A DNA stretch of 64,000 nucleotides from Granulicella mallensis (GTDB taxonomy: Bacteria; Acidobacteriota; Terriglobia; Terriglobales; Acidobacteriaceae). Shown piece by piece: positions 43,891 through 52,966 of the stretch (position 1 is the stretch's first letter; the number at the start of each line of letters is the position of its first letter). Location of the stretch: NCBI RefSeq assembly GCF_014203225.1, contig NZ_JACHIO010000015.1:106569-170568 (forward strand), in the 5' to 3' direction. A program made the translations under genes and the position numbers. The notes under the pieces were generated by a model, which was given only the letters and a program-made list of their open reading frames with translations, did not search any database and was not told the DNA's origin.

Positions 43891-44475
43891 CTACGGTGTG
43901 AAGCCGCCACCGGTATGCTCTCCGGTCCGCAGATCGATAGCAAAGGGAACATCGCGATCCGTTCGCATATTCCATCCGCTGCCGTGCAGCTTTCCGTCTG
44001 CGACTTCGCCAAGTTGCACGCCCTCCCAGCTCAGGCGTCCGCTCTCCCACAGCAATCCCTCGTTTCCGACGGCTGCAACGTGATGAAAGCCTGCCAGCAG
44101 CAGAAGGCCTTCAATCGGAGCGGCAAGAATCTGTGTCACAGGCCGCAGCGGCAGATGCAGGCAGCGCTCCGGCTGCAGCGTGTCGACGAGATAGGCATAG
44201 CCTCCGGCAACCGCGAGCAGGTCATCGCCGCGCGGGCAGGCGAACACGCCGGAGGGCAGCGAGGGGTCGCGGAACCCCAGCGCGCAGGTGGCAAGAAAGA
44301 CTCCGCCGGCCGCGGGCTTCACGTTGAACAGCAGCGCGCCACGGGCCATGGCATCCTCTTCGCCGGGCACGTAGAGCGGGTAGACGAACTGCCTTGCCGG
44401 GGCAATCAGTGGAGGCGCCGCCAATACCTGTACCGACCACGTATGAGGAAACTCTTCGTGCACGATCGCGTTCAT
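43891..44475 (-). CDS. Hypothetical protein, possibly beta-propeller-like
   Basis: I do not recognise this 194-residue soluble protein. It contains repeated short strands with glycine turns (FNVKPAAGGVFLATCALGF, LLAVAGGYAYLVDTLQPER, LLLLAGFHHVAAVGNEG, VQLGEVADGKLHGSG) suggestive of a small beta-propeller or WD-like fold. The ATG at 44475 overlaps the thiL stop (ATGA), so it is translationally coupled to thiL. Confidence 0.7.
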   Translation of the reverse strand: MNAIVHEEFPHTWSVQVLAAPPLIAPARQFVYPLYVPGEEDAMARGALLFNVKPAAGGVFLATCALGFRDPSLPSGVFACPRGDDLLAVAGGYAYLVDTLQPERCLHLPLRPVTQILAAPIEGLLLLAGFHHVAAVGNEGLLWESGRLSWEGVQLGEVADGKLHGSGWNMRTDRDVPFAIDLRTGEHTGGGFTP

Positions 44476-45506
44476 CGCAGATGCTCCCAGCCCTGCGGCG
44501 CAAGCGCGGAACGCGAGCCATCGGCTGCAATCAAGGTCACTTGAGGCGCACGGCGTTTCTTAGCGACGACACGCCCGATGACTGTAAGAGGCACGCCGCC
44601 CAGCTTGCGCGGCATCTTTACCGAAGCTTTGGCCGTGAACAGAAGCTCGTAGTCTTCGCCGCCATGCAGCGCCGCCTTCAAGGCTGCTTCAGGCTTCAGT
44701 GGTTGCGCGAGAGGATGCAGCGGAAGGTTGGCTGCGTCGATCTCCGCGTTTACGCCCGAGGCCTCGCACAGGTGGGCCAGGTCCGTTGAGATTCCATCGC
44801 TGGTATCGATGCAGGCCGTCGCCAGTTTGCGCCGGAGCAGCGCCTGTCCCGCAGCCAATCGCGGTTGAGGAAAGAGATGAGGATTCATCGACGAGGCTGT
44901 CTGGGTCTTTCCTCCACGTCCGTCCTGTACCTGCGCGAACTCCGCCGCCGCACCGCCGAGTGCCCCGGTGCAATAAATCAAATCTCCCCCGCGAGCGCCC
45001 GAGCGCCGCAACGCCTGTCCTCGCGGCGCAGAGCCTAACAGGATGATGTCGGCCAACACCTGTTCGCTGGGCGACTCTGAGGTGTCCCCACCTGCCAGCG
45101 GCACGCCATGCTGCTTGGCGAGTTCCAGCAGTCCATCGAGAAAGCCATCGAGCCAGTCTGTATCGCGAGCCACGGCACGCGGCAGGGCCAGCGAAAGAAA
45201 CGCAGCCATAGGATGTGCGCCCATCGCCGCGAGATCGCTCAATCCCCGCGCCAGGGTGCGATGCCCGATCGACTGCGGCGAGTGCCAATCGCGGCGAAAG
45301 TGCCGGCCTTCGAGCGAGAAGTCCGTGGTCACCAGCAGATCTTCTCCCGCACGAGGACGCAGAATCGCGCAGTCGTCGCCGATGCCCAGACGCAAGGCCG
45401 TTGACGCTCCTCCGCCAGTCCGTCGGCGAATGCGTTCAATCAGGGCGAGTTCGCCGCCTTCGTGCAAGGGCGTTGACGAACTCCGAGGATGCGAGATGCG
45501 AGGCAT
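44472..45506 (-). CDS. thiL: Thiamine-monophosphate kinase
   Basis: ThiL phosphorylates thiamine phosphate to the active cofactor thiamine diphosphate with ATP. The 344-residue protein has LGIGDDCAILRP, LLVTTDFSLEGRHFRRDW, LAGGDTSESPSEQVLADI, ACIDTSDGISTDLAHLCEA and HGGEDYELLFTA, all standard PurM-superfamily metal and nucleotide motifs. It is first in a two-gene unit with the hypothetical gene at 43891. A composite repeat (45531-45926) lies immediately upstream. Confidence 0.95.
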   Translation of the reverse strand: MPRISHPRSSSTPLHEGGELALIERIRRRTGGGASTALRLGIGDDCAILRPRAGEDLLVTTDFSLEGRHFRRDWHSPQSIGHRTLARGLSDLAAMGAHPMAAFLSLALPRAVARDTDWLDGFLDGLLELAKQHGVPLAGGDTSESPSEQVLADIILLGSAPRGQALRRSGARGGDLIYCTGALGGAAAEFAQVQDGRGGKTQTASSMNPHLFPQPRLAAGQALLRRKLATACIDTSDGISTDLAHLCEASGVNAEIDAANLPLHPLAQPLKPEAALKAALHGGEDYELLFTAKASVKMPRKLGGVPLTVIGRVVAKKRRAPQVTLIAADGSRSALAPQGWEHLR

Positions 45507-45530
45507 GTCTTCTCAGGATACTTCGCAAGT

Positions 45531-45926
45531 TTTGTTTTGAAGGGGCGGCGCTTCCAGGCTACGGAAACCCTTAGCTGAGAAGAGCGTCTTGATCTTTAGG
45601 GCCAACGGCCCGTTTCATACCAGCCTGGGGTGGAGCGCAGCAGCGAGCGATTTCTAGCTCGCTGCAAGAGTAGCCCCAGGTATAGGATGAACAAGAAAGC
45701 AGAGGGCTGTAAGCCCGATTCATCGTGCAGGCATGATGAGTCGGGCCTACAGCCCTCAACTTCTTACTCCTGCACGTGACCTGGGGCGTCGCTCCCCGAG
45801 CCACCACGCTATCGCGTGCCGTCTCGGGTTTGCTTTGCCCCAGGCTGGTATGAAACGGGCCAACGGCCCTAAAGATCAAATAGGGACTTTCCACAGATGC
45901 TGAAGCCCCGCCCCTTCAAAAAAAAA
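45531..45926. repeat. Family-2 element interrupted by a family-3 element
   Basis: The outer ends read GTTTTGAAGGGGCGGCGCTTC (from 45532) and GAAGCCCCGCCCCTTCAAAA (to about 45926), the two halves of a family-2 palindrome. Between them lies the complete family-3 element at 45589-45879. The arrangement is what insertion of one element into another would leave. It fills most of the 551-bp divergent gap between thiL and the amidohydrolase gene; no gene is seen there. Confidence 0.8.
45589..45879. repeat. Family-3 composite palindromic element, copy 1
   Basis: The 291-bp element is bounded by arms of about 42 bp that start TTGATCTTTAGGGCC and end as its complement; the two arms differ only in the 4-nt centre of an internal GGGCC-N4-GGCCC palindrome. 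Inside are paired words GAGGGCTGTAAGCCCGA and its complement, GCGAGC/GCTCGC and CCCCAGG/CCTGGGG. Copy 2, inverted, lies at 58238-58526. Confidence 0.85.
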
Positions 45927-46057
45927 TCTGGCGAAATCTGGGATGTGGCTTGATGACGCACTCTGAACTTCGACGCCGGAGGAGACGACCCGCAGTCGTA
46001 CGATAGACTCGCAGGCACGCTGCCGCGATCTCTCCAGACTCTTCCCTTTGAGGACTT

Positions 46058-47398
46058 ATGCACCGAAGACTGTCCCTGTTGTCTGCCTGCCTCTGCCTCT
46101 TGTTTGTTCCGCTTGCTGTCTACGCGCAAAAGAATCCGATTGCGCTGACGGGCACCCTGGTCATGCCGCAGGAGGTCATCCCGCAGGGCACGGTGCTCAT
46201 CCAGAACGGCCGCATTCTCGCCTCGGGCGCAGACGTCAAACTGCCTGCCGGGACGAAGGTCGTACGTACGGAAGGCATCATCGCGCCTGGCCTGATCGAT
46301 CTGCACAATCACCTTACCTGGAATATCTTCCCGCGCTGGAAGCCGGTTCAGGAGTTCGGCAGCCGCTATGACTGGCAGCAAAAGCCCGCCTATAGCGTGC
46401 TGATGGCAGTGCCCCACAACGCCCTGGTCAAGCAAGGGCTGGAGTGCGAGATGGAGCGCTACGCGGAGGTCAAAGCGATCTCCGAAGGCGAGACCAGCGT
46501 CACCGGCAGCCTGCCCTCTCCCTGCGTGAAAGGGTTGGCCCGGACCCTCGATTACGACCCGGAGTTGCAGGGCTCTTTCGGCAAGATCATCTACAACGTC
46601 TTTCCCTTCCAGATGAGCGAGCAGGAGCTGGCTGACGTCACAGCAGCGCTTTCAGCCCAGCCCCGCGGTGCGCTGCTCATCCACGTGGCGGAAGGAGCGC
46701 CGAACGACGCCTCGGCCGCGCGTGAGTTCATGCAGCTCAGGGGACGCGGCCTGCTGCGGCCCGGCGTCTCGCTCATCCATGGCGTTGCACTGAAGCCTGC
46801 AAACTTTGCGGAGATGGCGAAGCAGGGCGTCGGCTTCATCTGGTCTCCGCGAAGCAACATCGAGCTCTACGGCGATACCGCCAACGTTGCCGCCGCACGG
46901 GCCGCGGGCGTACGCATGGCCCTGGCCCCGGACTGGAGTCCGACCGGCAGCGACGGCCTTCTCGGGGAGCTGAACTATGCCTCGGTCTGGAACCAGGGGC
47001 AGTCTCCGGCCCCGTTCACGGAGCGCGACCTGGTCCTGATGGCCACCTCCAACGCGGCGGAGCTGGCCGGGTTGTCGGGGCAGATCGGCTCCCTCGCTCC
47101 TGATCATGCCGCAGACCTCCTGGTGGTCCGCAAAGAGGGGCAGGACGCCTACTGGACCCTCACTCACTCCACCCCGCAGGACTTGCAGCTCGTCCTGATC
47201 GGCGGCGATCCCCTGTACGGCGATCCTGTTCTGCTGCAACAGGTTACGGGAAATCAAGGGGAGCGTCTCAAGGTGTGCGGCACGTCAAAAGCGGTCGTCG
47301 TTGACGGCAAACCGTTTGCGGAGACCGAGAAGACGCTCGATCACGCTCTCCATCAGTTTGGGCGGCACCTGGCTCCGCTGTCGGAATGCGGGAATTAA
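46058..47398 (+). CDS. Secreted amidohydrolase-superfamily protein
   Basis: This 446-residue metal-dependent hydrolase has a signal peptide (SLLSACLCLLFVPLAVYAQ). The amidohydrolase core shows VLIQNGRILASGADVKLPAG, IIAPGLIDLHNHLTWNIF (HxH metal pair), LLIHVAEGAPND, VSLIHGVALKPANFAEMAKQ and VRMALAPDWSPTGSDGLLGE (metal Asp), then ADLLVVRKEG. It resembles chlorohydrolase/imidazolonepropionase-type enzymes that are exported in Acidobacteria. The substrate is unknown. GAGGACTT precedes the ATG. Confidence 0.88.
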   Translation: MHRRLSLLSACLCLLFVPLAVYAQKNPIALTGTLVMPQEVIPQGTVLIQNGRILASGADVKLPAGTKVVRTEGIIAPGLIDLHNHLTWNIFPRWKPVQEFGSRYDWQQKPAYSVLMAVPHNALVKQGLECEMERYAEVKAISEGETSVTGSLPSPCVKGLARTLDYDPELQGSFGKIIYNVFPFQMSEQELADVTAALSAQPRGALLIHVAEGAPNDASAAREFMQLRGRGLLRPGVSLIHGVALKPANFAEMAKQGVGFIWSPRSNIELYGDTANVAAARAAGVRMALAPDWSPTGSDGLLGELNYASVWNQGQSPAPFTERDLVLMATSNAAELAGLSGQIGSLAPDHAADLLVVRKEGQDAYWTLTHSTPQDLQLVLIGGDPLYGDPVLLQQVTGNQGERLKVCGTSKAVVVDGKPFAETEKTLDHALHQFGRHLAPLSECGN

Positions 47399-47449
47399 AG
47401 CCGCATTTGAGATGCCCGTGACCAACCCAGGGTTGCCGCAAGAGTCCCA

Positions 47450-47469
47450 CTCCCCTAGAATAGGGAGTG
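47450..47469. repeat. Short palindrome upstream of the M23 gene
   Basis: ACTCCCCTAGAATAGGGAGT forms an 8-bp stem with a 4-nt loop about 50 bp beyond the amidohydrolase stop. It may act as a weak terminator. Confidence 0.4.
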
Positions 47470-47625
47470 CTGGTTTGCGGTATCCCTGAAAGCGGGCCTG
47501 AGCTTTTCAAAGCCGTTTCAAGGATTACCCCAGTCGTGTAAACTGCGATTGCAGTCGCAATAATCTCCGGCCTCCGAGTGATTTGTTCCTCACCTCAAGA
47601 GTTCGGGTTCGAGGCCGTCATCGTT

Positions 47626-48630
47626 TTGAAGAAGCGCTACATCGTATACGTCACACGCGGAGAGAACGGCACGGTAGACCGTGTCCTGATTCCTATGCGC
47701 TACGTGACTGTGTTCGTAGCGTCGGCCATCGTCGGTATGTTTACCATCGCGGGCATGGCGGGTTCGTACTCCCGGATGCTGGCCAAGGCCGAGACGACTA
47801 ACCGCCTGCGCGATGAACTGGCGCTTACCCGCAAGGACTACGCTCACCTCGAAAAGACCGCGCACGAGAAAGATGTGCAGGCGGCCAGCCTTGGTTCCCT
47901 GGCCAGCGAGGTCTCCGCGATCTATGGTCTGACGGCGGGCAAATTCATGCTGTCGCACGGCCTGCACACGCCGAAGACCGTTGTTGCCGACTCCGCGAAG
48001 GCTCCGCTGAAGGATGACTCCACCGATCTCACGGACGACAACTACTACAAGTCGCTCGACACGTTTTACGCTCTGCGGAGCACGGCTGCCCAGGGCCTGG
48101 CGGCACGGAACCTGGGACAGGGACTTGATCAGAGCCTTGGTGCTCGTGGCACGTTGAACGGTTTTGCCGGTCTCGATGCTGATTCGAACCTGTTCAACAT
48201 GCCCGATATGTGGCCCATCCTTGGGCCGATCACCAGCGGCTTCGGCGAGCGCATCGATCCTGTGCTGGGCATGGGCATTGGCGAGTTCCATAAGGGAGTC
48301 GATATCGGCTCCCCCGATGGCACACCGGTGCACGCTCCTGCCGAAGGACGCGTCATCAAAGCAGGCATGGGCTCAGGCTATGGCCGTGAGATCGAAATCG
48401 ACCATGGCAATGGCATCGTTACGGTGTACGGCCATCTGCAGGGCTACAACGTGACCGAAGGCCAGACAGTGGCAAAGGGCGAGGTCATCGGCTTCGTCGG
48501 CCACAGCGGCCACGCGACCGGCTCGCACCTGCACTACGAAGTCCAGGTTCGCGGCACGGCGGTAAACCCGCACAAGTATCTGCGGACGACCATGGCACAA
48601 CTCGGTGGCGGACCGACCGGCGGCCTGTAA
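47626..48630 (+). CDS. Membrane-anchored M23 peptidase (LytM/NlpD type)
   Basis: This 334-residue protein has a short cytoplasmic start (KKRYIVYVTRGENGTVDRV), one membrane helix (VTVFVASAIVGMFTIAGMAG), a coiled-coil segment (AETTNRLRDELALTRKDYAH) and a C-terminal M23 domain with HKGVDIGSPDGTPVHAPAEG and SGHATGSHLHYEVQVRG, which contain the H-D and HxH zinc ligands. The site looks active, so a peptidoglycan endopeptidase is likely. TTG 47626 fits related proteins; GTG 47578 is an alternative. A hypothetical gene follows 28 bp downstream. Confidence 0.88.
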   Translation: MKKRYIVYVTRGENGTVDRVLIPMRYVTVFVASAIVGMFTIAGMAGSYSRMLAKAETTNRLRDELALTRKDYAHLEKTAHEKDVQAASLGSLASEVSAIYGLTAGKFMLSHGLHTPKTVVADSAKAPLKDDSTDLTDDNYYKSLDTFYALRSTAAQGLAARNLGQGLDQSLGARGTLNGFAGLDADSNLFNMPDMWPILGPITSGFGERIDPVLGMGIGEFHKGVDIGSPDGTPVHAPAEGRVIKAGMGSGYGREIEIDHGNGIVTVYGHLQGYNVTEGQTVAKGEVIGFVGHSGHATGSHLHYEVQVRGTAVNPHKYLRTTMAQLGGGPTGGL

Positions 48631-48658
48631 ATACCTGTAAAGCCATCAAAGGAGTTCT

Positions 48659-49567
48659 GTGCGTCACTTCGCTCGACTCGTCCTTTGTCTTACGCTGTCA
48701 GGGCCTTTTCCGCTTTTCTCGCAGACAGTAGTTGTTCCTGCGACCCAATCCACGCTATCCCGGCACTATGAACCAGGCGAACGCCTTGTCTACAGAATGC
48801 ACGGCATCAACGAAGGCCATTCCTCCACCCGCCGGTACGATGCTCTCGCAACGGGACTCGTCATAAAGGACGCCTCGGGAAACTTCATCGAGCAGTTTCA
48901 CTGGTCGGACGTACATAGCAACGGCGAAACCTTCACCCTCTCTCCCGAAAGCCAACAGCTTCAACAGACTGTCTCCCTCGATCCGGGCCACCGTCTTGCC
49001 ATGCCCAGCCTCACGACGGTGCAGCCGGCACTCATCGGCCCCATTGCTGACCTGCTCACGTTCTACGCCGATGTCCAGCTCGCGATGCGGCAAAAAGGCC
49101 TTATCCATGTGGGCGATCATGTATTCGTCAAACGCAGCATCCCCAACTCCTGGGCGTACGGCACTCGTGTTCTTCTCGGTCAGGATGTTATCGACTTCGA
49201 CATCACGTTGCAGTCGGTCGACGAGGCCACGCACACGGCCATGCTGATCGTGCGCCACGTTCCTCCCGCGGAGCTTCAGCTCAAATTGCCCGCTGCGTGG
49301 ATGCTCAAGCCCGTCGGCTCTACGCCGAACAACTGGGTGCAGGTGGAAAAGACCGAGGAGGGGAAGTACATTGCCGGCATCGGTCACGAGACCTTTGAAG
49401 CCGACATCAAGATTTCGCTGCCGTCGGGCCGCATCCTCTCCACCACCATGGACAACCCTGTAGATGTCCTGGAGCGGACGTGCGATGACGCCGACCTGGC
49501 AACCTGTGGTGAACCCTCGAGCTACCGCATCCGGCGCCAGATCAGCCTGGACGCTCAGCCGAATTAG
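48659..49567 (+). CDS. Secreted hypothetical protein
   Basis: The 302-residue protein has a signal peptide (HFARLVLCLTLSGPFPLFSQ) and a mostly beta-rich mature part (YEPGERLVYRMHGINEGHSS, FHWSDVHSNGETFTLSP). No family is recognised. GTG 48659 follows GGAGTTCT. The stop overlaps the convergent larB stop by 4 bp. It may share a transcript with the M23 gene. Confidence 0.75.
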   Translation: MRHFARLVLCLTLSGPFPLFSQTVVVPATQSTLSRHYEPGERLVYRMHGINEGHSSTRRYDALATGLVIKDASGNFIEQFHWSDVHSNGETFTLSPESQQLQQTVSLDPGHRLAMPSLTTVQPALIGPIADLLTFYADVQLAMRQKGLIHVGDHVFVKRSIPNSWAYGTRVLLGQDVIDFDITLQSVDEATHTAMLIVRHVPPAELQLKLPAAWMLKPVGSTPNNWVQVEKTEEGKYIAGIGHETFEADIKISLPSGRILSTTMDNPVDVLERTCDDADLATCGEPSSYRIRRQISLDAQPN

Positions 49568-50322
49568 CGCGAACTGCGTGGCCCGCGAGCAATCAACGTC
49601 GCCACATACCCCGCGCCAAACCCATTGTCGATATTGACCACCGTGATATTCGGCGAGCAGGCATTCAGCATCCCCAGCAGCGCCGCGACGCCTTCAAACG
49701 CCGCCCCATAGCCGACACTCGTCGGCACGGCAATCACCGGTGCTTCAACCAGCCCACCCACCACGCTCGGCAACGCGCCTTCCATGCCCGCACAGCAGAC
49801 GATGACATCGGCCGCCCGCAGCTTGTCGAGCTGCGCCAGCAGACGCTGCAACCCAGCCACGCCCACATCGGTGATGCGTGTCACTTCGGCCCCGAAGATC
49901 TCCGCAGTCACCGCGGCTTCCTCCGCAACCGGCAGATCGCTGGTGCCCGCGCAGAGGACTGCGACGCGTCCCTGCACCGGTGGAGCGTTCTGGGCCAGCG
50001 TAATGCAGCGCGCAAGTTCGTGGTGCTGCGCCGCAGGCACGGCTTCATGGACGGCGGCGAAGTGCTCCTGCGAGGCGCGAGTAGCAAGCACGCTCACGCC
50101 GCTCGCAGCGAGCCTCCCGAAGATGGCCGCAACCTGCTCCGGCGTCTTGCCGGCGGCAAAGACGACCTCCGGCATCCCCGAACGCAGCGACCGGTGATGA
50201 TCGAGCTTGGCGAAGCCAAGATCCTCAAAGGGCAATGAGGCTAGCCTGTCGGCGACCTTTTCGGGAGTGGTTTTATTGGCTTCGAGCTGCCGCAGCAGCT
50301 CGAGCACGGCCTCACGACGCAT
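49564..50322 (-). CDS. larB: Nickel-pincer cofactor biosynthesis protein LarB
   Basis: LarB carboxylates and hydrolyses nicotinic acid adenine dinucleotide, the first step of nickel-pincer nucleotide synthesis for lactate racemase. The 252-residue protein has the PurE-like motifs VAVLCAGTSDLPVAEEAAV, CCAGMEGALPSVVGGLV, VIAVPTSVGYGAAF and NACSPNITVVNIDNGFGAGY, the last with the catalytic Cys. The start overlaps the larE stop by 11 bp. It is the third gene of a larA-larE-larB cluster. Confidence 0.95.
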   Translation of the reverse strand: MRREAVLELLRQLEANKTTPEKVADRLASLPFEDLGFAKLDHHRSLRSGMPEVVFAAGKTPEQVAAIFGRLAASGVSVLATRASQEHFAAVHEAVPAAQHHELARCITLAQNAPPVQGRVAVLCAGTSDLPVAEEAAVTAEIFGAEVTRITDVGVAGLQRLLAQLDKLRAADVIVCCAGMEGALPSVVGGLVEAPVIAVPTSVGYGAAFEGVAALLGMLNACSPNITVVNIDNGFGAGYVATLIARGPRSSR

Positions 50323-51169
50323 GGCTGGAACGCGCTCCCATCAGCATTTCCACGGGCAGCAGGGCATTCATCGAACCAGAGCGATACCCCTGCGTGTCGA
50401 GCGTGACATAGGTGAATCCAGCCGCGCGAACCGCTGCGGTGATGCTGTCCAATGTTGTCAGCGTCAGCCCCTGCGCAAGCGTGCCGCGATCCAGCTCGAC
50501 GCGCGCCAGCTCCCCGTGATGCCGCACCCGCACATGCAAAAATCCAAGCTCGTGCAGCGCATCTTCGGCCTGCTCGACCTGAAGCAACGCCTCGCGGCTT
50601 ACGGGCCGGCCATACTCCAGACGCGACGACAGGCACGCCGAGGCGGGCTTGTCCCAGACGCTTAGATTCGCGGCCTGCGCCAGGGTACGGATCACCTGCT
50701 TACCCAATCCAGCCTCGGCCAGGGGAGCGGCTGCATGATGCTGTTCCGCGGCCTTCTGGCCGGGACGAAAGTCGCCGCTGTCATCGGTATTGCGGCCATA
50801 GGCGATGGTGGCAAAGCCCAGTTCAGCACGCAGCACTTCCATGGCGTCGAACAACTCGTCCTTGCAGTGGAAGCAGCGCTGACCATCGTTGCGCACGTAG
50901 TCGGCGCGCTCCATCTCGTTCGTCTGCAGAATGTGCAACGGGATCGCATGGGCCTCGGCAAAGGCGATGGCGGCAGCCAACTCCTTGCGCGGCAGGCTGG
51001 GCGAATCGGCGATGACGGCGAGCATGTTCGCGCCGAGCACCTCGTGCGCCTCCCACGCGAGATAGGCCGAGTCGACGCCGCCGGAGTACGCCACCATCAG
51101 GCGCTCATGCTGCGCGAGGAGGTTGCGGAGGCAGGTGCGTGCTTCGTCGTGTGGTGGTTTGTTCATCAT
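50312..51169 (-). CDS. larE: ATP-dependent sacrificial sulfur transferase LarE
   Basis: LarE adenylates the LarB product and donates sulfur, converting its own cysteine to dehydroalanine in the Lactobacillus type. The 285-residue protein has the PP-loop LMVAYSGGVDSAYLAWEA, QRCFHCKDELFDAM, AYGRNTDDSGDFRPGQKAA and KPASACLSSRLEYG, where the sacrificial Cys is present. It lies between larA and larB; a short family-1 palindrome separates it from larA. Confidence 0.95.
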   Translation of the reverse strand: MMNKPPHDEARTCLRNLLAQHERLMVAYSGGVDSAYLAWEAHEVLGANMLAVIADSPSLPRKELAAAIAFAEAHAIPLHILQTNEMERADYVRNDGQRCFHCKDELFDAMEVLRAELGFATIAYGRNTDDSGDFRPGQKAAEQHHAAAPLAEAGLGKQVIRTLAQAANLSVWDKPASACLSSRLEYGRPVSREALLQVEQAEDALHELGFLHVRVRHHGELARVELDRGTLAQGLTLTTLDSITAAVRAAGFTYVTLDTQGYRSGSMNALLPVEMLMGARSSHAS

Positions 51170-51205
51170 GGTGGTGTTTGCAACAGTCGCTTTTGTTTTG
51201 CCCTT

Positions 51206-51250
51206 GCTTTTCTTGTTGTCATTCCGGAAGGGAATGACAACAAGAAAAGC
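51206..51250. repeat. Short family-1 palindrome between larA and larE
   Basis: GCTTTTCTTGTTGTCATTCC (51206-51225) pairs with its exact 20-bp complement (51231-51250) across a 5-nt loop. It is a minimal family-1 hairpin lying within the lar transcription unit, so it could attenuate or stabilise the messenger RNA. Confidence 0.8.
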
Positions 51251-51259
51251 AACAACCTT

Positions 51260-52651
51260 CTACTGCGCTGCCTTCTCCGCCTCGGCTAACTGCTCCGGGC
51301 TACTCAAATCACGGCGATGCGGATCATTCAACTTATCCTTCGTCGCCCAAAGCCCCGCCGAAGGCGTCGAGATATAGAACACCTCTTCTCCATCCGGCAT
51401 CGTGTTCCAGCCTTCCTTCATCGTCGCCGGGTTGTAGCGCGCCTGCATCTCGGCGAGATCGGCATAGTTATACCCGACCTGCTCGATCTCCGCCTTCGTC
51501 AGGTGGCCTGGCGCGTAGGTAATGGTGAAGCGGCCCTCGCTGGAGCCGTGGATGAGATGCGCCACGCCGTGCGGAATCGCCTGCATGTCGGCTTCTGTCT
51601 TGTAGAGCGCGAGTGTGTAAGGCGTGCCCTTGTAACCATACTTGCGGATCAGCGCGTCGACTTCGGGCTGCTCGCCGAAGCGCTCAACACCCGGTGCGAG
51701 GATGAGCAGCTCACCGCCATCGGCGATCGCCATGCGCGTGCGATAGACGGCCTTGTTCGCCACCCAGGTCGCGCGGAACTCGTCAGCCTGCATTACGGCG
51801 ACGACCTTCTTGATCGGCTTGTCGAAGACCGTGATGTTCTGTTCGCGGCTGCGGCGCGCGGCCTGCAGATAGGTCTCGAGATCGTCGCCGACGAAGAGCC
51901 CGCTGGTCACCAGCTTGTTCTCCTTGTCGCGCTGCATCACGATCTGGATATAGCAGTCGGGAACGTTCTTCATGTACTTCTCTTCGGCGTAGTTGAAGCA
52001 CGCGCGCAACGGTGTCACCAGGCAGCCGAGGTTGTTCTCGATGCCATACACCGCGGCTGCGATGTGTGAGGCGCAGATCGTATCCTTGCCCGCGACACCG
52101 ATGAAGTAGTTCTTGTTGTGGTTCGCAAAGCCCAGCACTTCATGCGGAACTACATGCCCAACGTTGATGACCAGGTCCCACTGCTCGGTCATGAGCTTCG
52201 TATTCAGGTCGATGGGGATATCCCAGTCAGCAGCGCCGCCGGTCGTCGCGTCCACATATCTTCCCGGCACCACGCCGACATGCGTGCAGCCATTGCGCCA
52301 GTCATGCGCGAAGATGCGCTCGTGCGGAATCGAGCCGAACATCCATTTGTTCTCAGCCTCGGTGTGCGGCACATGCTGTCCCAGCGTCGGGATGACCTCG
52401 ACGTGCGCCCCTGCTGCATCGAGCTCGCGATAGAGCAGTTCGGTAATATGGCCCGCGCCGGAGTGCGCACGCGTAAGATCGGGCGGCAGTAGCAGGACCC
52501 GCTTGAGGTCGCCGTTGATGCGGGTGCGGGCTTCGGCGAGCAGGCGGGTGCAGGCTTCGGCGATCTGCTGCTGCGAGAGGGCGTCTTCTTCGATAGTGAA
52601 CCAGGGCACGGCGGAACTCCTAAGGGTCTTTACGATCTTACGGTCTTTCAA
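51260..52651 (-). CDS. larA: Nickel-dependent lactate racemase-family enzyme
   Basis: LarA-family enzymes interconvert lactate enantiomers, or other 2-hydroxyacids, with a covalently bound nickel-pincer nucleotide. The 463-residue protein has LLLPPDLTRAHSGAGHIT, a VVPHEVLGFANHNKNYFIG segment, and GVAGKDTICASHIAAAVYG with candidate pincer-bearing Lys and His residues. The N-terminus carries a 25-residue extension (DRKIVKTLRSSAVPWFTIEE). It is longer than Lactobacillus LarA (about 424), so another hydroxyacid substrate is possible. Confidence 0.88.
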   Translation of the reverse strand: MKDRKIVKTLRSSAVPWFTIEEDALSQQQIAEACTRLLAEARTRINGDLKRVLLLPPDLTRAHSGAGHITELLYRELDAAGAHVEVIPTLGQHVPHTEAENKWMFGSIPHERIFAHDWRNGCTHVGVVPGRYVDATTGGAADWDIPIDLNTKLMTEQWDLVINVGHVVPHEVLGFANHNKNYFIGVAGKDTICASHIAAAVYGIENNLGCLVTPLRACFNYAEEKYMKNVPDCYIQIVMQRDKENKLVTSGLFVGDDLETYLQAARRSREQNITVFDKPIKKVVAVMQADEFRATWVANKAVYRTRMAIADGGELLILAPGVERFGEQPEVDALIRKYGYKGTPYTLALYKTEADMQAIPHGVAHLIHGSSEGRFTITYAPGHLTKAEIEQVGYNYADLAEMQARYNPATMKEGWNTMPDGEEVFYISTPSAGLWATKDKLNDPHRRDLSSPEQLAEAEKAAQ

Positions 52652-52852
52652 TCTGCGTCTCCGACTCTACCGAACGCTCTTACAAGAAGGCAAATTTGTA
52701 AGACAGCATGGCGAAAGGAAAGCGGCATCTCCGCGGAGCACGCTGACCGGTTTTCAATCGGTCGAGGCACCCCATCCTTGGGCGATTCCTCAAAACACCA
52801 GGGCGTGCCATCGCAACTGCGCGAAGAGTCAGGGAGCGCTTCGCGCAAATTA

Positions 52853-52891
52853 GCCAGGACCAGTCGACTCTTAATCGACTGGTCCTGGCTT
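52853..52891. repeat. Perfect 16-bp-stem hairpin upstream of the XRE gene
   Basis: AGCCAGGACCAGTCGA (52853-52868) pairs exactly with TCGACTGGTCCTGGCT (52876-52891) around CTCTTAA. A shorter GCGCGAAG/CTTCGCGC palindrome, similar to the family-4 core, precedes it near 52820. Together with the promoter at 52906 these are all that is seen in the 315-bp larA/XRE divergent gap. Confidence 0.65.
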
Positions 52892-52905
52892 CGATGTATG
52901 CGCTC

Positions 52906-52952
52906 TTGACACATATCGCAATATGCAATACATTTATTGCAATCCGCAATAC
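52906..52952 (+). promoter_or_regulatory. Promoter and probable operator of the XRE operon
   Basis: TTGACA (52906-52911) and TACATT (52929-52934) form a sigma-70-type promoter with 17-bp spacing. Repeated GCAAT/ATTGC half-sites (CGCAATATGCAATA, then ATTGCAATCCGCAATA, 52917-52951) overlap and follow the -10 box, an arrangement expected for autorepression by the XRE protein encoded next. Confidence 0.6.
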
Positions 52953-52966
52953 ACGGAGAGTAAGAA

